A DNA stretch of 64,000 nucleotides from Aliiroseovarius sp. S1339 (GCF_023195695.1 NZ_JALPQG010000002.1:248001-312000); one strand, 5' to 3'; positions 26,406 through 36,668 are shown, numbered from the stretch's first letter. Notes: a model not told the origin generated them from the sequence alone. Numbers and translations are program-made.

Positions 26406-27818
26406 CTATGGGGATTGTGGGCTACGGCTGCGGTGATCCTTGTGCGTAACCACGGTTGGAGTGACGACGCGCAATGCAAGTATATCGCGTTTGCCAGCCC
26501 GGCCTGGCCAATTGATCTCGCATCTTTCCGCCACAGGCCGTTTGCAGAGAAGGTTTTGGCGATTTGGCCGCACTGACTGGTCCGGTGCCTGCGCAAGGGA
26601 GGGCCGGGTTTGGGCGTCGTATCCTGCGGCGGGCTCCCATGGTGGGGCGCGGGACTTTGGTGGTTGCCCCCGCAAGAAAGTCTCAATGACGATCATCGCG
26701 CCACCGCATTTGGGGCAAGACTGATGAACATCCTTATCTTCGGGATCGTCACTGTCTCCCTCAACCGGCGTCTGGTTAGGTTCCGCATCAAGTAAACGCC
26801 TGATCTTTGCGATCCTGTCGCGCCGGATGCCGTTTGCGAGGAAGCCGGTGTGGCGGATGCGGTGGAAGCCGGAGGGCAGGACATGGATCAGAAAGCGGCG
26901 GATGAACTCGTCCGTGGGCAGTTGCATGATCTTCATCCTGTCGCCCCGTTTGATGCGATAGTCTTTCCAGCGGAAAGTCACGGTGTTGGCATCAGTGCTG
27001 ATCAGGCGGTGGTTTGAGATCGCCACGCGGTGCGTGTAGCGGCTCAAATACGCCAGCACGGCCTCAGGCCCGCCGAAGGGTGGTTTGGCATAAACGACCC
27101 AGTTGGTTTTGCGCAGCGGTGTGAGATATGCGGTGAAGGTATCGGGGTCGGCCAGCTTTGCCAGTTCGCCGAAGAAGCGCAGCTTGCCTGCTTTGTGCAA
27201 TGTGCTCAGCCCTTCGGTAAACAAGCGCCTGAACAGCCGTGATAGCACCTTCACGGGCAGGAAGAAGCCTGGGCGGCAGGTGCTCCAGCGGGTGCCATCT
27301 GGCGACAGCCCGCCTCCCGGCACGATAACATGCACGTGCGGGTGATGGGTCATTGCCGAACCCCACGTATGCAGAACCGATGTCATGGCGATCTTCACAC
27401 CCAGGTACTTTGTATCAGCTGCAATGGTCAGCAGCGTCTGAGCTGATGCTTTGAACAGCAAGTCATAGGCCGCCGCCTTGTTCTGGCAGGCAATGTCGGC
27501 GATTTGCGACGGCAGGGTGAAGACCACATGGAAGTATTCGACGGGCAACAGGTCTTCCATCCGAGCCTGCATCCAGTCCTGTGCCGCAGCGCCCTGACAC
27601 TTTGGACAATGCCGGTTCCGGCACGAGTTATAGGCGATATGCTGATGATCGCACTTGGTGCAGGCAGCCACATGCCCGCCAAGGGCTGCAGTCCGGCAAG
27701 TCTCAATCGCGGACATCACCTTCAACTGCGGCAAGCTCAGGTGTCCGGCGCGGCTCCGGCGATAGGCTGTACCATGGGCCCGGAAGATATCCGCGACCTC
27801 CAGCTTAGGTCGAGGCAC
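26406..27818 (-). CDS. IS91-family rolling-circle transposase
   Basis: The 470-residue protein has the family's N-terminal zinc-finger (CTKCDHQHIAYNSCRNRHCPKC), the HUH-type motif HHPHVHVIVPGGG and the tyrosine region YLSRYTHRVAISNHRL. In this family transposition runs from an origin end 3' of the gene to a terminus 5' of it. The C-terminal tail beyond about residue 390 is unlike the family core and may be read-through into adjoining DNA. A partner integrase gene lies 11 bp upstream. Confidence 0.92.
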   Translation of the reverse strand: MPRPKLEVADIFRAHGTAYRRSRAGHLSLPQLKVMSAIETCRTAALGGHVAACTKCDHQHIAYNSCRNRHCPKCQGAAAQDWMQARMEDLLPVEYFHVVFTLPSQIADIACQNKAAAYDLLFKASAQTLLTIAADTKYLGVKIAMTSVLHTWGSAMTHHPHVHVIVPGGGLSPDGTRWSTCRPGFFLPVKVLSRLFRRLFTEGLSTLHKAGKLRFFGELAKLADPDTFTAYLTPLRKTNWVVYAKPPFGGPEAVLAYLSRYTHRVAISNHRLISTDANTVTFRWKDYRIKRGDRMKIMQLPTDEFIRRFLIHVLPSGFHRIRHTGFLANGIRRDRIAKIRRLLDAEPNQTPVEGDSDDPEDKDVHQSCPKCGGAMIVIETFLRGQPPKSRAPPWEPAAGYDAQTRPSLAQAPDQSVRPNRQNLLCKRPVAERCEINWPGRAGKRDILALRVVTPTVVTHKDHRSRSPQSP

Positions 27819-27829
27819 GAAGGCTGGAT

Positions 27830-28702
27830 CTAACCTGAACCTGTCTCGCGCCGCTGCAATAGATCAAGCGGGCTTGTCACATCTTGGATCGTCTTGGTTG
27901 CCACCTGTGTATAGATCGTTGTCGTTTCCAGCTTGGCATGACCCAGCAGCACCTGGATCACCCGAATGTCGGTCCCACCCTCAAGCAGATGCGTTGCAAA
28001 GCTGTGCCGCAGCGTATGGGGTGATACCGCCTTCTTGATCTCCGCAAAGTCACAGGCGACCCCAAACGCCCTATTGAACTGCCGCGTCGAGATTGGATCG
28101 ACCCGATTACGGCCCGGAAAGAGCCAACCCCCTGGACGTGCTTCGCGGTAATAATAGCGCAGAAGATCCAGCAGGCTTGGCGACAACATCACATGGCGGT
28201 CCTTGCCGCCCTTGCCCTGATCGACCCGGATCAACATCCGGTCGCTGTCGATATCGCCAACCTTCAGGTGGGTGACCTCACTCGCTCGCAATCCGCCGCC
28301 ATAGGCAACGCCGAAGGCCGCGCGATATCGGAGCCCTGGCCCAGGTGCCGCTTCCAGAATGCGCGCAACTTCCTCGGCACTCAGCACCACCGGGATCTTC
28401 TTTGCTGCCCGCCGATAACGCATATGCTGCTTCATCTCAGACCGCGGGCACGTGGTCGCGTAAAAGAAGCTGAGCACTGTAAGCCGATTATTGAACGTTG
28501 GTGCTCCGACGCCCCGTTCCTTCATATCCAGTTGAAACGCCCGCAGCTCTTCCGGCGTCGCACTATCCGGCGCGTGCCCCAGGAACCGTGTGAAGTCACG
28601 CATGGCCCGCAAGTACATTGTCTGCGTCTTGGGCTGCAGCCCCTTGATCTGCATGTCTTCAACAAAACGCTGGCGTAGTCTGGGAACATAATGGTCTGGC
28701 AT
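27830..28702 (-). CDS. Tyrosine recombinase accompanying IS91
   Basis: The 290-residue phage-type integrase shows the core-binding region (residues 8-90) and a catalytic domain with Arg in GLRASEVTHL, the HTLRHSFATH box, LLGHAKLETT and the nucleophile tyrosine in TTTIYTQV. Such integrases sit next to many IS91-like transposase genes (ISSod25/ISVsa-type arrangement). The 11-bp spacing suggests a two-gene operon. It appears complete. Confidence 0.93.
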   Translation of the reverse strand: MPDHYVPRLRQRFVEDMQIKGLQPKTQTMYLRAMRDFTRFLGHAPDSATPEELRAFQLDMKERGVGAPTFNNRLTVLSFFYATTCPRSEMKQHMRYRRAAKKIPVVLSAEEVARILEAAPGPGLRYRAAFGVAYGGGLRASEVTHLKVGDIDSDRMLIRVDQGKGGKDRHVMLSPSLLDLLRYYYREARPGGWLFPGRNRVDPISTRQFNRAFGVACDFAEIKKAVSPHTLRHSFATHLLEGGTDIRVIQVLLGHAKLETTTIYTQVATKTIQDVTSPLDLLQRRETGSG

Positions 28703-29050
28703 CGAAACCTCCTGTCGTCAGATTGAGAAGGTCCCAATCGTCCAAAACAAGTGCCTATCCACAAAAGCCACAGCTCAAATCAGCGCGCTTCACCCACCAC
28801 GAGCGCCAATACCGCGAGAGCGGTTTCGTCCTCGTCCAGCACTCCGGACAATCATACTCCCGACTATGAATGTCCGCTGCGAGAAGTGACATGCCGCTGA
28901 CGACCCACAACGACCAGACAAGAAATGAACGACAATGTGTTATCACTCCCTCGACCCGATCAACCGAGAGCCGGTCAAATTCTGCTAACGGTTTCATTTG
29001 TTAAGGAAATCGACGCCCGTTAAATGCAACCACCAGCTGTCATACATATG
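28703..29050. other. Non-coding interval including the presumed IS91 terminus
   Basis: No gene is supported. By analogy with IS91 elements the terminus end should be here, upstream of the integrase gene, but I could not identify its exact sequence. The unknown gene pair begins on the other side. Confidence 0.35.
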
Positions 29051-29506
29051 TCAGTCTGAGCTTGTGCCATCTGATCTTTTTGCCATTTGATAGGAGACCA
29101 TGCGATCAGCAAATTCTTGAAGCTTCTGCTCTTCCGCAGCCGTCAGCTTGACTTGAAATTTTGACGGTTGTGGCGGACCGATGAACTCGGTTCGATCTTC
29201 CATCAACTCTTCGTAAGTCATCATCTTCATCTCAATGGTGACCGGGCGCCGATCATGTCCTTGTTCATCAAACCATGGTTCAAAAACACCACACGATAAT
29301 TCGTCAATCAGCTCGATGAGCAGCAAGCGTTCATCGTTGTGCATCATTTCATAGTTCACAAAGCGCCATTGGCGTTTGTACGCTTCAAGCGCGTGCCAGG
29401 GTGTGATGACGTCCGTTTTGTACCACAACAAGTAAAACAGCTGAGGGAACTTCACCGGGTCGATTTCATCTGAACGTCGTTTCATATCAAAAATCCAGGT
29501 CTTCAT
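29051..29506 (-). CDS. Protein of unknown function (second of a pair)
   Basis: The 151-residue protein is soluble, acidic and has no recognised motif; the middle (RFVNYEMMHNDERLLLIELIDELSCG) is helical. I placed the start at ATG 29506, which overlaps the upstream gene by 20 bp. ATG 29485, one base after that gene's stop, is also possible. The pair is flanked by IS91 and the copper island and may be cargo of the mobile region. Confidence 0.55.
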   Translation of the reverse strand: MKTWIFDMKRRSDEIDPVKFPQLFYLLWYKTDVITPWHALEAYKRQWRFVNYEMMHNDERLLLIELIDELSCGVFEPWFDEQGHDRRPVTIEMKMMTYEELMEDRTEFIGPPQPSKFQVKLTAAEEQKLQEFADRMVSYQMAKRSDGTSSD

Positions 29507-29999
29507 CGTTCCATTCAGTGCCATCAGAAGACAGTGGCGGTGTCAGGCTGTTCAGAAAGCCCTGCCATTCTTGCTTCAGCTCAAGAGCTGGCTTTTCAGC
29601 TTCACGAGCTTCAACAGCGGTAGGCCGCAGAGCTTTGATCACGTCCCAGAGGTTGAAGTAGTACATGGGCTGCCCACCCGGCAGTTTGTCGTAAATGAAG
29701 TCAGTAACCTCCGGCACCAGAGAGCTCTTGTGAATGCGGTCCTGGCCTTCGTCTAAGAGATCCAGCGCATGCCTGAGCGCGCTCGCACGCAGCACATCGA
29801 GCTTACGAGCTTCGTCAAATGTCGGTGCCAAGTTGTCGACAATGTCAGCATTCGTGAGCTGCGTTTTACGACCAGATCGCTCGCAGATCATCTGCATGAG
29901 GTGTGGCGGTGTTGTTGTGACGTTAGCCAGGTCGTATCGCGGCTGTTTGAGCGCGTACTCGTACAATTTGGCTCTGTATTCTGAGAATATGGGCATCAT
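29487..29999 (-). CDS. Protein of unknown function (first of a pair)
   Basis: The 170-residue soluble protein has no recognised family. The N-terminal MPIFSEYRAKLYEYALKQP is helical, and the region around YFNLWDVIKALRP is aromatic. The ribosome site GGAGGA lies 2 bp before ATG 29999 and 5 bp before ATG 29996, so the second may be the true start. It overlaps the following unknown gene, implying co-expression. Confidence 0.6.
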   Translation of the reverse strand: MMPIFSEYRAKLYEYALKQPRYDLANVTTTPPHLMQMICERSGRKTQLTNADIVDNLAPTFDEARKLDVLRASALRHALDLLDEGQDRIHKSSLVPEVTDFIYDKLPGGQPMYYFNLWDVIKALRPTAVEAREAEKPALELKQEWQGFLNSLTPPLSSDGTEWNDEDLDF

Positions 30000-30439
30000 C
30001 TTCCTCCGTCACTTTCGCCATTTACAACAGACCGGAGAGGCATTCTGATGAAGTTCACTGATAACTACATCCATTGGCCAAGCCGATCAGCTTAGGATGG
30101 TGCAAAGAAACGATCCTCCCTGGCTGGGGGCTACGAAAAAATCTTAAAAGCATGATTTTATGCGGCGACACCGCGGAGAGCTAGCTTTTTCGCAAGGCTC
30201 ACATGTTCAGATTTCGCGTTATTTCATTAGGCTCGGCCTTCCATAACCGACATTCATTTACCAGTTTTTCGCAAACCGAAATGATTGAAGGAAATTGCAA
30301 ATTTGCACCAGGGTGCATTTCTTTCTCACCGTATTTCGTTGGACTAAACTGTCTGCTGGAGGTCCAATTCTCGGGGGCGCCTCGTAGATGATATGGAGGG
30401 AGCTCAGGACTCACTTACGAAGTGAACCCTCTGTTCATG

Positions 30440-30514
30440 CCTGATCCAAGTCATACAGACAAATGCCTTTGCCGGTCCTGAGGATATTGGAAATCCTCGG
30501 GATCTAGGATCAGG
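30440..30514. repeat. Nested inverted repeats in a 675-bp gene-free interval
   Basis: An outer perfect 8-bp inverted repeat (CCTGATCC at 30440-30447, GGATCAGG at 30507-30514) encloses an inner hairpin of nine pairs (30477-30485 with 30493-30501, one G-T pair, 7-base loop). The surrounding interval 30000-30674, downstream of cueR and upstream of the unknown gene pair, has no convincing gene. No T-run follows on either strand, so it is not a standard terminator. Confidence 0.5.
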
Positions 30515-30674
30515 CTTTGTTTGGTTGGTTTGCGGCGGCATATATGGTGACAAAAGCGCGGATGCGGTCATATGCGTTCTTGCGCCGCTTGTTACCTTCC
30601 CTTTGGCGCATGACTCGTACGTCTTGGTCGCGTCGATCGGCCCCAGCAGCCAAATCTATACCCGCCTGCCCGTC

Positions 30675-31094
30675 CTAACTGGTCTCGTTCAGCAATGCGA
30701 TTTCCTCCGGTGTTTTTGCAAGATCGGCCAAGATGGGGCAGTTGGGTCGGTGATCTCCCGCGCAAGCATCCACCAGGCGCGCCAGCGTTGCGCGCATTTC
30801 TGTCAACTCGTTTATTTTCCCGTCAATCTGATCAAGATGCTCTTCGGCGATCTGCTTGACCTCAGCGCTGCTGCGATCATCGTCCTCGTAGAGCTTCAGC
30901 AGATTCCGGCAATCTTCAATGCTAAATCCGAGTGCTCGGGCTCGTCCCAAGAATGCCAACTTGTGTACGTCGCGGTCACGAAAGCTGCGATAGCCATTGG
31001 CGCTGCGCAACGGCGTTACCAATCCGATATCCTCATAGTAGCGGATTGTCTTGGCTGGTAATCCAGATCGGTTTGCGACATCTCCGATATTCAT
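30675..31094 (-). CDS. cueR: Copper-responsive MerR-family activator CueR
   Basis: The 139-residue regulator begins MNIGDVANRSGLPAKTIRYYE, the winged-helix of MerR proteins. A dimerisation helix follows, then the metal loop with Cys 111 and Cys 119 (CAGDHRPNCPI), the spacing of Cu(I)/Ag(I)-sensing CueR. Members activate promoters with over-long 19-bp spacers, and such promoters recur in this island. It follows copA by 13 bp in the same orientation, so it is probably co-transcribed and autoregulated. A longer frame upstream is inside the copA end and is rejected. Confidence 0.93.
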   Translation of the reverse strand: MNIGDVANRSGLPAKTIRYYEDIGLVTPLRSANGYRSFRDRDVHKLAFLGRARALGFSIEDCRNLLKLYEDDDRSSAEVKQIAEEHLDQIDGKINELTEMRATLARLVDACAGDHRPNCPILADLAKTPEEIALLNETS

Positions 31095-31107
31095 TTTGAT
31101 ATCCTTC

Positions 31108-33615
31108 TTATTCGGCTGGAACAGGGGAAAGGCTGGCTGCGGGGTGAACATTCTTAGTCTCGTCCATGGCGGGGCGAACGCTGCGAAGCCGCAATGCGTT
31201 GGTCAGAACAAAGACCGAGGAGAGCGCCATCGCTCCCGCAGCCAAGACGGGCGACAGCAACAGACCGGCTACCGGATAAAGGACACCCGCCGCCACGGGG
31301 ATCAGCGCGACATTGTAGCCGAAGGCCCAGAACAGGTTTTGCCGAATGTTGCGCATGGTGCGGGTGGAGACTTCGAACGCATTAACCACACCGCGCAGAT
31401 CGCCCGACATCAGCACAACGTCGGCGGATTCGATGGCCACATCGGTTCCGGTTCCGATGGCGATGCCTACATCTGCATGGGCGAGAGCCGGGGCATCGTT
31501 GATCCCGTCGCCGACGAAGGCGATTTGCCGCCCGTTCCCGCGCAATTCGTCCAGTGCTGCGACTTTGCCATCCGGCAATACGCCTGCAATCACGTGGTCG
31601 ATGCCTGTTTCTCGTGCGATTGTTTCTGCGGTTTCGCGTTTGTCACCAGTGATCATGGCGACCTTCAGCCCCAAATCGTGCAGCGCGCGGATGGCCGCAG
31701 CACTGGCAGGTTTCACGGGGTCGGCCACAGCAATCACGGCGGCCAAACGCCCGTCGATGGCTGCGAAAAGCGCGGTGCGGCCTTGTTCTGCGAGACGCCG
31801 TTCTTCATCGGCCAGCAGGCCAATTTCCACCCCTTCGCGTGTCATCAAGCGGTCGGCCCCGACCAAGACGTCACGTCCAGCCACATCTGCACGTACGCCG
31901 TGTCCGGTGATAGATTTGAATTTTTCGATCTCATGTCGTGCGACGTTTTCAGCACGCGCGGCCCGAACGATAGCATCGGCGACAGGATGTTCCGACTGCT
32001 CTTCGACCGCGGCGATAAGCGCCAAGACCTCGGCCCTCTCGAACCCGTCGGACAAAACCAGATCGGTCAGTTCGGGGCGGCCCTCGGTCACGGTGCCGGT
32101 CTTGTCGACGGCCACAACGCTGACGTTGGGCAATTGCTGCAGCGCATCACCCTTGCGAAACAGCACTCCCATCTGCGCCGCACGTCCGGTGCCGACCATG
32201 ATCGAGGTCGGCGTGGCCAAACCCATCGCACAGGGGCAAGCGATGATCAGCACGGACACGCCGGCCACAAGAGCATAGGAAAGCGCTGGGGAAGGGCCGA
32301 CGACCAGCCAGACCAGAACGGTCAGCGCCGCAAATACCATCACTGCAGGCACGAACCACAGCGTGATCCGGTCCACCATTCCCTGAATCGGCAGCTTGGC
32401 CCCCTGCGCCTCTTCGACCATGCGGATGATCTGCGCCAAAGTGGTATCGGCGCCGACGCGGGTGGCCCGGAACTGGAAGCTGCCGGTGCCGTTGACGGTA
32501 CCGCCGGTGACCGGATCGCCCGCGGACTTTGCCACCGGCACAGGTTCGCCGGTAATCATGCTTTCGTCGACATGGGCACTGCCTTCAGTCACTTCGCCGT
32601 CCACGGCAATCCGCTCGCCGGGGCGCACGACAAGGATATCGCCCGCGCGGATACGTTCGATGGCAACATCCTGCGGTTCCCCATCCACCAGAACCCGCGC
32701 GGTACGCGCCTGCAGGCCCAGCAGCTTCTGGATCGCGGCCCCGGTGCGTCCCTTTGCGCGGGCCTCCATCCAGCGACCCAGAAGGATCAACACCACAATC
32801 ACTGCCGCCGCTTCGAAATAGACGGCCCGCGAGGCTTCGGGCAGCAGATCCGGGGCAAACAGCGCCACCAACGAATAGAGATATGCCGCCGAGGTGCCGA
32901 CCGCGACAAGGCTGTTCATGTCCGGCGCGCCCTTGAAGAGAGCCGGAAAGCCCTTGGTGTAGAAGGCGCGACCCGGCCAGGCCAAAACAACCGAGGTCAG
33001 TACGAACTGAATCAGCCAGCTTGTCTGATGCCCGATGGTGCGCCCGATCAGGTCATGCGCCCCCGGCACCACATGCGCGCCCATTTCCAGTAAAAAGACC
33101 GGCATGGCAAAGGCGGCGGCCAGCGCGGTTTTTCGCGCCATCGCCCTGGCCTCGATGTCTTTGCGGGCGCTGCGATCCTCGGCAACGGTCTCTTCTGCCG
33201 GTTCCGCCGGATAGCCCGCCTCCTCGGCCGCCTTCAGCAGATCGGCCAGCGCCACGACACCTTCGGCGTAGCTGACGGTCGCGGTTTCCGAGGCGAGGTT
33301 AACGTTGACATCCAGGACGCCCGGCACCGCCGCCAACGCCTTGTCCACCCGCCCTACACAAGAGGCGCAGGACATTGAGGCCACATTCAGACGCACACTT
33401 TCGGTCCGCGCAGGATAGCCCACCCCGTCGAGCGCCAACATGATGTCGGATAACCGCTCAGGTGCATCGACCGTCGCCTGCACGGTCTCGCTGGCGAGAT
33501 TCACATGGACGTCATTAACACCCGGAAGCGCCGACAGGGTTCGCTCGACCCGTCCGACGCAGGAGGCGCAGGTCATGTTTTGCACGGAAAGCCGAAGGGT
33601 TTGAGAGGTTGACAT
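31108..33615 (-). CDS. copA: Copper-exporting P-type ATPase, two HMA domains
   Basis: The 835-residue P1B-1 ATPase pumps Cu(I) out of the cytoplasm. Two metal-binding domains have CASC at residues 16-19 and 83-86. The actuator TGE is near 355, the membrane CPC motif at 460-462, the phosphorylated aspartate in DKTGT at 504, and HP and GDGIND motifs follow. Eight membrane helices are expected. Its promoter has a CueR-type box (33643-33673). cueR follows in the same unit and a chaperone gene diverges. Confidence 0.96.
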   Translation of the reverse strand: MSTSQTLRLSVQNMTCASCVGRVERTLSALPGVNDVHVNLASETVQATVDAPERLSDIMLALDGVGYPARTESVRLNVASMSCASCVGRVDKALAAVPGVLDVNVNLASETATVSYAEGVVALADLLKAAEEAGYPAEPAEETVAEDRSARKDIEARAMARKTALAAAFAMPVFLLEMGAHVVPGAHDLIGRTIGHQTSWLIQFVLTSVVLAWPGRAFYTKGFPALFKGAPDMNSLVAVGTSAAYLYSLVALFAPDLLPEASRAVYFEAAAVIVVLILLGRWMEARAKGRTGAAIQKLLGLQARTARVLVDGEPQDVAIERIRAGDILVVRPGERIAVDGEVTEGSAHVDESMITGEPVPVAKSAGDPVTGGTVNGTGSFQFRATRVGADTTLAQIIRMVEEAQGAKLPIQGMVDRITLWFVPAVMVFAALTVLVWLVVGPSPALSYALVAGVSVLIIACPCAMGLATPTSIMVGTGRAAQMGVLFRKGDALQQLPNVSVVAVDKTGTVTEGRPELTDLVLSDGFERAEVLALIAAVEEQSEHPVADAIVRAARAENVARHEIEKFKSITGHGVRADVAGRDVLVGADRLMTREGVEIGLLADEERRLAEQGRTALFAAIDGRLAAVIAVADPVKPASAAAIRALHDLGLKVAMITGDKRETAETIARETGIDHVIAGVLPDGKVAALDELRGNGRQIAFVGDGINDAPALAHADVGIAIGTGTDVAIESADVVLMSGDLRGVVNAFEVSTRTMRNIRQNLFWAFGYNVALIPVAAGVLYPVAGLLLSPVLAAGAMALSSVFVLTNALRLRSVRPAMDETKNVHPAASLSPVPAE

Positions 33616-33642
33616 GGACGACTCCTGAGTATGTTTAACCCA

Positions 33643-33673
33643 TAGATAGGGGTTCCACTTACTGGAAGGTCAA
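33643..33673 (-). promoter_or_regulatory. CueR-type promoter of copA-cueR
   Basis: On the minus strand: -35 TTGACC (33673-33668), a 19-bp spacer containing TTCC...GGAA and -10 TATCTA (33648-33643). The 19-bp spacer is the hallmark of MerR-type activated promoters. Confidence 0.85.
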
Positions 33674-33699
33674 TAGGGTTGCGGGTATTTCCTCGGCCC

Positions 33700-33730
33700 T
33701 TGACCTTCCCGCGGTGGAAGACCTCACTTA
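33700..33730 (+). promoter_or_regulatory. CueR-type promoter of the chaperone gene
   Basis: -35 TTGACC (33700-33705), a 19-bp spacer with CCTTCC...GGAAG and a poor -10 CACTTA (33725-33730), 24 bp before the chaperone start. It diverges from the copA promoter, with 26 bp between the two -35 elements. Confidence 0.78.
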
Positions 33731-33754
33731 AAGGAACATTCAGAGGAGACAGAC

Positions 33755-33961
33755 ATGACCAGATTGAGCATTCCGGATATGAACTGCGGGCACTGCACCG
33801 CTGCCATCGAAAAGGCAATCAAGACAATCGACCCAACCGCCAAGGTTTCCTGTGACCTTAGGGCGCATATTGTGGAGGTGGAGAGCTTCTTGAGCGAGCG
33901 AGCCGTTTCCGAAGCAATTCGCGATGCCGGATATGACGTAAAGGCACCGGCCGCGACCTGA
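33755..33961 (+). CDS. copZ: Copper chaperone (HMA domain)
   Basis: This 68-residue single HMA-domain protein begins MTRLSIPDMNCGHC, whose CxxC binds Cu(I). The rest follows the ferredoxin-like beta-alpha-beta pattern to GYDVKAP. Such chaperones hand copper to CopA and CueR. A GAGGAGA ribosome site precedes the ATG. It diverges from copA under its own CueR box and ends at a bidirectional hairpin. Confidence 0.92.
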   Translation: MTRLSIPDMNCGHCTAAIEKAIKTIDPTAKVSCDLRAHIVEVESFLSERAVSEAIRDAGYDVKAPAAT

Positions 33962-33970
33962 TACGGAAAT

Positions 33971-33993
33971 TGGCGCCGATGAGTTCGGCGCCA
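33971..33993. terminator. Hairpin between convergent copZ and dsbA-like genes
   Basis: A 9-bp perfect stem (TGGCGCCGA with TCGGCGCCA) and TGAGT loop has A-rich and T-rich flanks, so it may serve both the chaperone transcript and the long minus-strand cytochrome/oxidase operon. Confidence 0.7.
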
Positions 33994-34020
33994 TTTCATC
34001 ACGTGATCTGAGGCGCGAGA

Positions 34021-34749
34021 TCAGTCGCTTTCCCGTGTCTTGTCGACCAGAGCCTCAAGTTGCTCCTGCTCGACAAAGCCGGGCACGAGGTCTTCGCCAA
34101 TCACGAAAGATGGCGTTCCGTTGAAGCCAAGCGCTTGTGTCAGACGCATTGACACGTCGATATGCTCCTGCACCTCGGGTGCTTCCATATCGACACGAAG
34201 CTGCTCGACATCAAGCCCGATTTCCTCGGCCAAGCGCATGACTGACGCTTCTTCGGCGCGTTCTTTCATGCCCATCAACGCCCAGTGAAGCTCATCGTAT
34301 TTGCCCTGCTCTCTTGCCGCCAGTGCGGCTTTGGCTGCAAATACCGAACCATCGCTGAGAATGGGCCATTCACGATAGACGAGCCGGACATTCGGGTCGG
34401 CGTCGAGCAGTCCTTGAACTTCGGACATGGCCCGCTTGCAGTAAGGGCAGTTGTAGTCGAAGAACTCCACGACGGTTACATCGCCCTCGGGATTTCCCAG
34501 AATTGGCGCGTTCGGATCATGCTCGAGCAACTGGCGCTGGTTTTTAAGAACGTCCGCTGCCGTCTCAGCCTGGGAGGCCGCCTGCGCCTGTTCGAGCAAC
34601 TGGACTGCTTCCATGATGATCTGAGGGTTTTCACGGATCGCTTCCAGCGCCAGCTCTTTGATCCGCGCATCGCTCAACTCCTGTGCGAAGCTGGCGATCG
34701 GCGCAATGGCCAAGCCAAGCGCCAAGGCGGTGCTTTTCGTTCGGTGCAT
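34021..34749 (-). CDS. Periplasmic DsbA-family thiol oxidoreductase
   Basis: The 242-residue protein has a signal peptide (MHRTKSTALALGLAIAPIASFA), a helical N-terminal region (about residues 25-80) and a thioredoxin fold with FFDYNCPYCKR and the cis-proline GTPSFVIG. This is the DsbA/Com1-like type with an N-terminal extension found in copper-tolerance loci (ScsC-like). It could form or shuffle disulfides damaged by copper. It is the last gene of the operon that starts with the L,D-transpeptidase, 2 bp after the cytochrome gene. Confidence 0.88.
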   Translation of the reverse strand: MHRTKSTALALGLAIAPIASFAQELSDARIKELALEAIRENPQIIMEAVQLLEQAQAASQAETAADVLKNQRQLLEHDPNAPILGNPEGDVTVVEFFDYNCPYCKRAMSEVQGLLDADPNVRLVYREWPILSDGSVFAAKAALAAREQGKYDELHWALMGMKERAEEASVMRLAEEIGLDVEQLRVDMEAPEVQEHIDVSMRLTQALGFNGTPSFVIGEDLVPGFVEQEQLEALVDKTRESD

Positions 34750-34751
34750 TC

Positions 34752-35231
34752 TCAATTTCCTTGTCTCTGGCGATCGGCGGCGCTGCGCCCAGCCTGCAAC
34801 TCGCGCTGCCGGTCTGGCCATGTTGATTTGATATAGGCGAGTATGTTCCAGATCTGATCGTCGGTCAGTTGATCGCCGAAGCCGGGCATGCCGCTTTCAA
34901 AATCGACGCCCTGTGCGGCAAGGGCGGCCTTGCCGCCAAGCTTGGTGTAATCGAAGAGCACGCTGTCTGGATGATGCCATGTATGGCCCGTCTCGTCATG
35001 CGGTGGAGCGGGCAACACGCCATCCGGTCCGGGTGAACGCCAATCGGGTTGACCCTCGAGGTTCGCGCCGTGGCAGGAGGCACAGTAGTCCTGATAGTAT
35101 TGCTCGCCCTGCGCCAGATCAACACTCGCAGAAAGATCATTCGTTTGCGCAACAGCTTGCGTCATCAACCATGCGCCAGCCGCGATTGAGCACATAAGTC
35201 CGGCAGAAAGGATCAAGTATTTCCGCATCAT
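34752..35231 (-). CDS. Periplasmic monohaem cytochrome c
   Basis: The 159-residue protein has a signal peptide (about residues 1-29), the haem-binding CASCH motif near residue 50 and an axial methionine probably in [10 protein letters not shown]. The fold is class I. It probably passes electrons between the neighbouring multicopper oxidase or other cytochromes and the respiratory chain. Its start overlaps the oxidase stop by 4 bp; the second ATG codon (35228) is an alternative. Confidence 0.92.
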   Translation of the reverse strand: MMRKYLILSAGLMCSIAAGAWLMTQAVAQTNDLSASVDLAQGEQYYQDYCASCHGANLEGQPDWRSPGPDGVLPAPPHDETGHTWHHPDSVLFDYTKLGGKAALAAQGVDFESGMPGFGDQLTDDQIWNILAYIKSTWPDRQRELQAGRSAADRQRQGN

Positions 35232-36619
35232 GTCACCTCAAGCCAGGTCATCATACCGGAAGCAGCGTGGCTCAACATATGACAGTGGAAAAGCCATTTT
35301 CCCGGATTGTCTGCGGTGAAGGCGATGGTTCGAGTCTCGCCGCCGAACATTAGCAGGGTGTCACGGAGGTGACCAAGGCCCGCGTCCTTGGTCACCTCGC
35401 GGAAATGCATTCCGTGCAGGTGCATTGCATGGGGAAATGAGGTGTCATTGTAGATATCCAGCTTAATTGTCTCACCCTTTGAAACGCTCACGAGCGGTAC
35501 ATCGGTCATCCCTATCGTTCCGTTGAAGGACCAGAACTGGTTCGCCTCGATCAGTTGGCGGAAGCTCTTGCGTTCGCCATTCAGAATGGCCGCATCCAGC
35601 GTACCCATTGCGCCGCCCTGCATGTTAAGACGCGCCGTCACGGCCTTTTTGGTGCCGGACACATCCATTCCCGGGTTCGGAGGCAAGGGACGCGGTGGTT
35701 CACGGCGCGCCGATGCCGCGCGGCCTGACACCGGAAACGCCACCTGGGAGGCACCCTCTTGGTCTTCGATGCGCACGAGGTGGGCGGTTTTGCCAGACTC
35801 AACTGTCACATCGACGATCAGATCGGCACGCTGGCCCGGTCCGAGGATCAGAGCGTCGGTCAAGGGCTTTGGTTGGGTTAGCGGCATGCCGTCCAACGCC
35901 ATCGTCCAGCCTTCCATACCGGAAAGCGCCAGAACGAATATCCGGGCATTTGCCGCATTGATCAGCCGCAGGCGCAGACGTTCGTGCTGTTTCACGTCCA
36001 GCGTCAGGTCGTGGCGTCCGTTGGTGGCGATGAAGTTGCCACGCCGTCCCGCATGGCTGCGATCATGACGGGAATCAAAATCGGGATCGATCTGCGCCGT
36101 GTCTGGATCGAGAAGCCAATCGTCAAGGATCAACACCTCCTCGCGGTCGATATCCTGCGCCTCGGCCTCTTCCACGATTAGTGCCCCGTATAGCCCTCGC
36201 GCGACCTGTTCGGCCGACCGATTGTGTGCGTGGTACCAATAGGTGCCGGCATCAGGCACCACGAAATCATAGTCAAAGCCTTGTCCTGGTTCGACGGCTG
36301 GTTGTGTCAGACCGGCAACCCCGTCCATCGCATTATCAATGCGGACCCCATGCCAATGGACTGAGCTCGCTTGAGGCAGTTCATTCAGGAACGTTTTCTG
36401 GATCCGCGCACCTTGTGCCAGCCGTAGTTCGGGCCCTGGCATCTCGCCGTTATACCCCCATATTTTCGTCTCCGGGAATGACCGTGGAGCCAACTGGACG
36501 GTTGCAGGCCGCGCCGTGAGTTGGCTAAATCGCGGCGTTGCAGCTCGTCCCAAAGCCGGTACAGTCGCGGCCGCGATCATCGCCGCACCCTGCCCAAGAA
36601 ATTCTCGCCGTGTTGCCAT
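35228..36619 (-). CDS. Tat-exported multicopper oxidase (CueO/CopA-like)
   Basis: The 463-residue protein has a twin-arginine signal ([21 protein letters not shown]) and all four copper-ligand clusters: HWHG, YHAH, HAMHLHG and HCHMLSH. Such oxidases convert periplasmic Cu(I) to less toxic Cu(II), using oxygen. The start at ATG 36619 places the RR motif near the N-terminus; an upstream extension is rejected. Unlike CueO it lacks an obvious Met-rich insert. It is flanked by cytochrome c genes in one operon. Confidence 0.94.
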   Translation of the reverse strand: MATRREFLGQGAAMIAAATVPALGRAATPRFSQLTARPATVQLAPRSFPETKIWGYNGEMPGPELRLAQGARIQKTFLNELPQASSVHWHGVRIDNAMDGVAGLTQPAVEPGQGFDYDFVVPDAGTYWYHAHNRSAEQVARGLYGALIVEEAEAQDIDREEVLILDDWLLDPDTAQIDPDFDSRHDRSHAGRRGNFIATNGRHDLTLDVKQHERLRLRLINAANARIFVLALSGMEGWTMALDGMPLTQPKPLTDALILGPGQRADLIVDVTVESGKTAHLVRIEDQEGASQVAFPVSGRAASARREPPRPLPPNPGMDVSGTKKAVTARLNMQGGAMGTLDAAILNGERKSFRQLIEANQFWSFNGTIGMTDVPLVSVSKGETIKLDIYNDTSFPHAMHLHGMHFREVTKDAGLGHLRDTLLMFGGETRTIAFTADNPGKWLFHCHMLSHAASGMMTWLEVT

Positions 36620-36668
36620 TTTTCTGCATGTCCTTGTAGTAGTCGGGGCGGCGAGCCGTCTCGCCGTG

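Noticed and set aside
28755-28997. An 80-codon minus-strand frame upstream of the IS91 integrase
   Set aside because: It resembles no protein and lies where the IS91 terminus is expected.
31051-33093. Long plus-strand open frames opposite copA
   Set aside because: They are antisense shadows of a GC-rich ATPase gene; the minus strand has full P-type ATPase motifs.
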